NCBI GenBank assembly: GCA_013695115.1
Contig: JACDBD010000141.1
Coordinates: 1 to 7,975 of the forward strand
DNA length: 7,975 bases
Reading direction: 5' to 3'
DNA from: Actinomycetota bacterium
Lineage (GTDB): Bacteria > Actinomycetota > Acidimicrobiia > IMCC26256 > JACDBD01
Below the pieces are notes generated by a model that was not told the origin of the DNA, did no database searches, and saw only the letters and a list, made by a program, of their open reading frames with translations. The position numbers and the translations under genes were made by a program. This document shows positions 6,068 through 7,975 of the stretch, piece after piece; the stretch's first letter is position 1, and every line of letters begins with the position of its first letter.

Positions 6068-7176
6068 CGACGACGGTCGCGGCGACGCTGTGCCGCCCGA
6101 GCCCTCCCGAGGCGGGTTGGCTCGTCATCGACGACGGCGTGGTGGTCGACGTCGGATCGGGAACAGTCGGCGCGGGCGCGGGCGTGGTCGACCTCGGCGA
6201 CGCGTTGCTCGTACCCGGCTTCCTCGACCTCCAAGTAAACGGCGTCGGCGACGTCGACTTCGCCCACGCCGATGGCCCCGCCTGGCAACGAGCGCGCGCC
6301 GCGCTTCTGCACGTGGGCACGACCGGCTTCTGCCCGACGCTCGTGACCGCGCCGCTCGACTCGTACGAGCCGGTGCTGACTCGGGTGGCCTCCGTGCGCG
6401 CGGCCGGACACGACGGCGCCGCGATTCTCGGCGTCCACCTCGAGGGACCGTTCCTGGGAGCCGCCCCCGGTGCCCATCCCGTCGACCTGCTGCGCCCCGC
6501 GGACCCCGCATGGCTCGCTCGCCTGCTCGACACCCACCCCGGGCTCGTGACAGTCGTGACGCTCGCGCCGGAGGCCGATCGCGACCTGGCCGCCACCCGG
6601 CTGCTCGCGCGCCGGGGCGTGGTCGTCGCGCTCGGTCACTCCACCGCGTCGTACGACGACGCGGTCGCCGCCGCCGACGCCGGGGCGTCGGTCGTGACCC
6701 ACCTCTTCAACGCGATGGGCCCGTTCCACCAGCGGGAGCCGGGCCTCATCGGGGCGGCCCTGAGCGACCCGCGACTGACTCCGACGCTGATTGCCGACCT
6801 CGTCCACGTGCACCCGGCGGCGCTGCGGCTGGCGACCGCCGCCAAACGGTCGCTCGCGCTCGTCACCGACGCGGTCGCGGTAGGCGCAGCCACGGCCGAC
6901 ACCGCGAGCCCCGACCGCGACGGCGTCCCCCGACTGCCCGACGGCACCCTGGTGGGCTCGAGGCTGACCCTCGACCGGGCGGTCCGCAACGTGGTCGGCC
7001 TCGGCGTCCCCGTGGAGCGCGCGGTGGAGATGGCAACGACGGTGCCGGCCGACGTCCTGGAGCTGACTGACCGGGGCCGGCTCGCCCCCGGCCGGCGCGC
7101 CGACTTCGTCGCGCTCGACCCCACGACACTGGCGGTGCGGAGTGTCTGGCTCGATGGCCAGCGGGTGGTCGGCTAG
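6064..7176 (+). CDS. nagA: N-acetylglucosamine-6-phosphate deacetylase
   Basis: This 370-residue amidohydrolase hydrolyses GlcNAc-6-phosphate to glucosamine-6-phosphate and acetate in the cytosol. It shows LVPGFLDLQVNG (49-60), carrying the Gln-x-Asn typical of single-metal NagA instead of the His-x-His of other amidohydrolases. The metal ligands are Glu127 in HLEGPF, His192 in LGHS and His213 in THLFNAM. The substrate-phosphate contacts expected from E. coli NagA are Asn216-Ala217, Arg224 (HQREPG) and His248 (VHVHP). The catalytic Asp269 lies in LVTDA, and the C-terminal LAPGRRADFVALD strand returns to the small beta domain. The GTG at 6064 overlaps the GT2 stop as GTGA, and homology fits that start better than a TTG at 6043. 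As last gene of the operon it could process GlcNAc released by the GH84 enzyme, but only after phosphorylation by a kinase not present here. Its TAG overlaps the stop of the convergent cupin gene. Confidence 0.92.
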   Translation: MTTTVAATLCRPSPPEAGWLVIDDGVVVDVGSGTVGAGAGVVDLGDALLVPGFLDLQVNGVGDVDFAHADGPAWQRARAALLHVGTTGFCPTLVTAPLDSYEPVLTRVASVRAAGHDGAAILGVHLEGPFLGAAPGAHPVDLLRPADPAWLARLLDTHPGLVTVVTLAPEADRDLAATRLLARRGVVVALGHSTASYDDAVAAADAGASVVTHLFNAMGPFHQREPGLIGAALSDPRLTPTLIADLVHVHPAALRLATAAKRSLALVTDAVAVGAATADTASPDRDGVPRLPDGTLVGSRLTLDRAVRNVVGLGVPVERAVEMATTVPADVLELTDRGRLAPGRRADFVALDPTTLAVRSVWLDGQRVVG

Positions 7177-7784
7177 TCCAACTCCACCTCGGCGCGGACT
7201 CGGTTGCCGGGAAGCACGCGGAACGGGAACGGCAGCAGGCGGTGGTGGTCGCGGTCCCAGAACTTGTGCGGGTGCGACTCCGGCAGCTTGCAGAGCACGT
7301 GGACGGACACCCCGTCGACGTCACCGGGGTTGCGCACCCGGTGGTGCATCTCGTCCGGCGGGAGCAGCCGGGAGATCGTGCCGGGCTCGTGCACGGTGCG
7401 CTCGAGCTCCTCGAGGACGACCTCGTCGTCGCCGGTGCCGCCGTCCACCCGACGGAAGCGCGTCTCCTCGTCGAGCCCGGCGACGTACCCGATGATCCCC
7501 CAGCATCCGTGCTCGTGGATGCCGCTACTCGTGCCGGGCGGGAACACCACCGACAGGATGTGGAACCGCTCGCGCGCGTCGGCGTGCAGGAGGTGGCCGA
7601 TCGCGCCGCCGTCCGTGTTCGGAGCGCGGGCGTCGTCCGGTAGTTCGTCCGCCCGTTCGAGAAACCGCTCCATCGCCGGCCAGAGCTCGGCGATCGCGGC
7701 CGCCTCGTCGATCTCCGGACCGTCGGGCTGACCGTCGAGCACGGCCTCGACCGATCCGGCGAGCTCGGAAACCGCGTCCTGCAC
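7173..7784 (-). CDS. Cysteine-dioxygenase-like cupin (putative thiol dioxygenase)
   Basis: This 203-residue single-domain cupin resembles bacterial cysteine dioxygenases, non-haem iron enzymes that oxidise a thiol to a sulfinate. The iron-binding histidines are predicted as His90 and His92 (IHEHG) and His148, in HHRVRNPG, matching the LHRVEN region of mammalian cysteine dioxygenase. GIIGYVAGLDEE lies between them and LPFPFRVLPG follows near the C-terminus. The mammalian Cys-Tyr crosslink cysteine has no positional equivalent, as is usual in bacterial forms. The Arg that in many homologues precedes the LLxAD strand seems to be Gly, so the substrate may not be cysteine. The GTG at 7784 is chosen over an ATG at 7820: a -10-like TAGGCT lies 7 nt upstream of it, with GTGACC 17 bp further, and the extra 12 residues are Arg-rich and look non-coding. 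It converges on nagA with overlapping stops and diverges from the gene at 7845. Confidence 0.8.
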   Translation of the reverse strand: MQDAVSELAGSVEAVLDGQPDGPEIDEAAAIAELWPAMERFLERADELPDDARAPNTDGGAIGHLLHADARERFHILSVVFPPGTSSGIHEHGCWGIIGYVAGLDEETRFRRVDGGTGDDEVVLEELERTVHEPGTISRLLPPDEMHHRVRNPGDVDGVSVHVLCKLPESHPHKFWDRDHHRLLPFPFRVLPGNRVRAEVELD

Positions 7785-7791
7785 GTGTCGA

Positions 7792-7820
7792 AGCCTACGT
7801 GCCGACCGGCACCGGGTCAC
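7792..7820 (-). promoter_or_regulatory. Candidate promoter of the cupin gene (leaderless)
   Basis: On the minus strand GTGACC (7820-7815) and TAGGCT (7797-7792) are separated by exactly 17 bp and resemble TTGACA and TANNNT. The -10 box ends 7 nt before the GTG start at 7784, so transcription would begin at or within a base or two of the start codon. No Shine-Dalgarno is present, which agrees with a leaderless mRNA. This is the best-formed promoter in the window. Confidence 0.55.
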
Positions 7821-7832
7821 CAGGGCGGCCGG

Positions 7833-7838
7833 TAAGGT
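7833..7838 (+). promoter_or_regulatory. Candidate -10 box or Shine-Dalgarno of the 7845 gene
   Basis: TAAGGT fits the TANNNT -10 pattern and ends 6 nt before the ATG at 7845, consistent with leaderless transcription. No good -35 element is seen 17-18 bp upstream. The contained AAGG is also 7-8 nt from the ATG and could act as a weak Shine-Dalgarno instead, so the two readings cannot be separated here. Confidence 0.35.
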
Positions 7839-7844
7839 CGAGTG

Positions 7845-7975
7845 ATGGACATCGTGGCGGCGCTCTTCGTCGAGAAGTTCGACATGCGCCAGATCCCCGG
7901 CCCCTCGACCCGATTCGACATCGGCGGCGCGTACTTCTCGGCTCCCGTCGCCGAGTTCCCGGCCCAGCTCAACCC
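7845..7975 (+). CDS. Unrecognised protein, N-terminal fragment
   Basis: An ATG-initiated open frame runs off the right window edge with 43 full codons and no stop. The peptide starts MDIVAALFVEKFDMRQIPGP and continues with a mixed hydrophobic/polar strand-like pattern (FDIGGAYFSAPV, then EFPAQLNP). It has no signal peptide, membrane segment or known catalytic motif. Third-position GC is high, as in its neighbours, and an upstream TAAGGT lies at leaderless spacing, which supports it being real. I do not recognise the family. It is divergent from the cupin gene over 60 bp, so shared control is possible but not shown. A GTG at 7842, immediately upstream and in frame, is an alternative start. Confidence 0.65.
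   Translation, partial: MDIVAALFVEKFDMRQIPGPSTRFDIGGAYFSAPVAEFPAQLN

Noticed and set aside
5632..6813. 393-codon minus-strand frame opposite GT2 and nagA
   Set aside because: It spans the junction of two well-supported plus-strand genes and has no recognisable domain.
7785..7820. Cupin start at the ATG at 7820
   Set aside because: The added residues are Arg-rich and overlap a well-spaced -35/-10 pair. The GTG at 7784 fits a leaderless start.
1..7975. tRNA, rRNA, CRISPR, insertion sequence or attachment-site signals
   Set aside because: No cloverleaf-like, repeated-spacer or terminal-inverted-repeat pattern was noticed, and the coding density leaves little room for them. This was a reading by eye, not a computed search.

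Overview
The window is very GC-rich (around 70% by eye), almost fully coding, uses GTG starts freely and carries TANNNT promoter boxes 6-7 nt ahead of start codons. Together these suggest a high-GC actinobacterium. An Acidimicrobiia-type lineage would fit, but that placement is an inference. No mobile element, tRNA, rRNA or CRISPR array is visible. The region reads as ordinary chromosome with three transcription blocks.

Block 1 (minus strand, 3868 down to 177) is a tight three-gene operon for acyl-CoA formation. It encodes an AMP-forming acyl-CoA ligase, then a separate ATP-grasp (beta-type) subunit, then the CoA-binding/ligase (alpha-type) subunit of an NDP-forming acyl-CoA synthetase. The gaps are 6 bp and a 4-nt ATGA overlap. 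Beyond it lie a strong GC hairpin (96-118) and the first 23 codons of another minus-strand gene. That gene starts at 70, is cut by the window edge, and looks like an exported or membrane-anchored protein.

Block 2 (plus strand, 3916-7176) is an amino-sugar cluster. It encodes a compact GH84 family beta-N-acetylglucosaminidase/O-GlcNAcase-like enzyme without a signal peptide, a small soluble GT2 glycosyltransferase of the dolichol-phosphate-mannose-synthase type, and N-acetylglucosamine-6-phosphate deacetylase (NagA). The gaps are 4 bp and a GTGA overlap. The likely theme is intracellular release and recycling of GlcNAc, with a glycosyltransferase as the possible opposing activity. A GlcNAc kinase and NagB are not in the window.

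Blocks 1 and 2 diverge from a 47-bp region. It holds a near-palindromic box TAGCCTA that provides a TANNNT -10 element on both strands, and a small dyad that places the ligase Shine-Dalgarno in a hairpin loop. Block 2 meets the next gene tail to tail on a shared CTAG. That gene encodes a cysteine-dioxygenase-like cupin on the minus strand (7784 to 7173). The cupin diverges over 60 bp from a truncated, unrecognised plus-strand gene starting at 7845. Four of the seven complete genes use or plausibly use GTG, and three genes have a -10-like box positioned for leaderless transcription.
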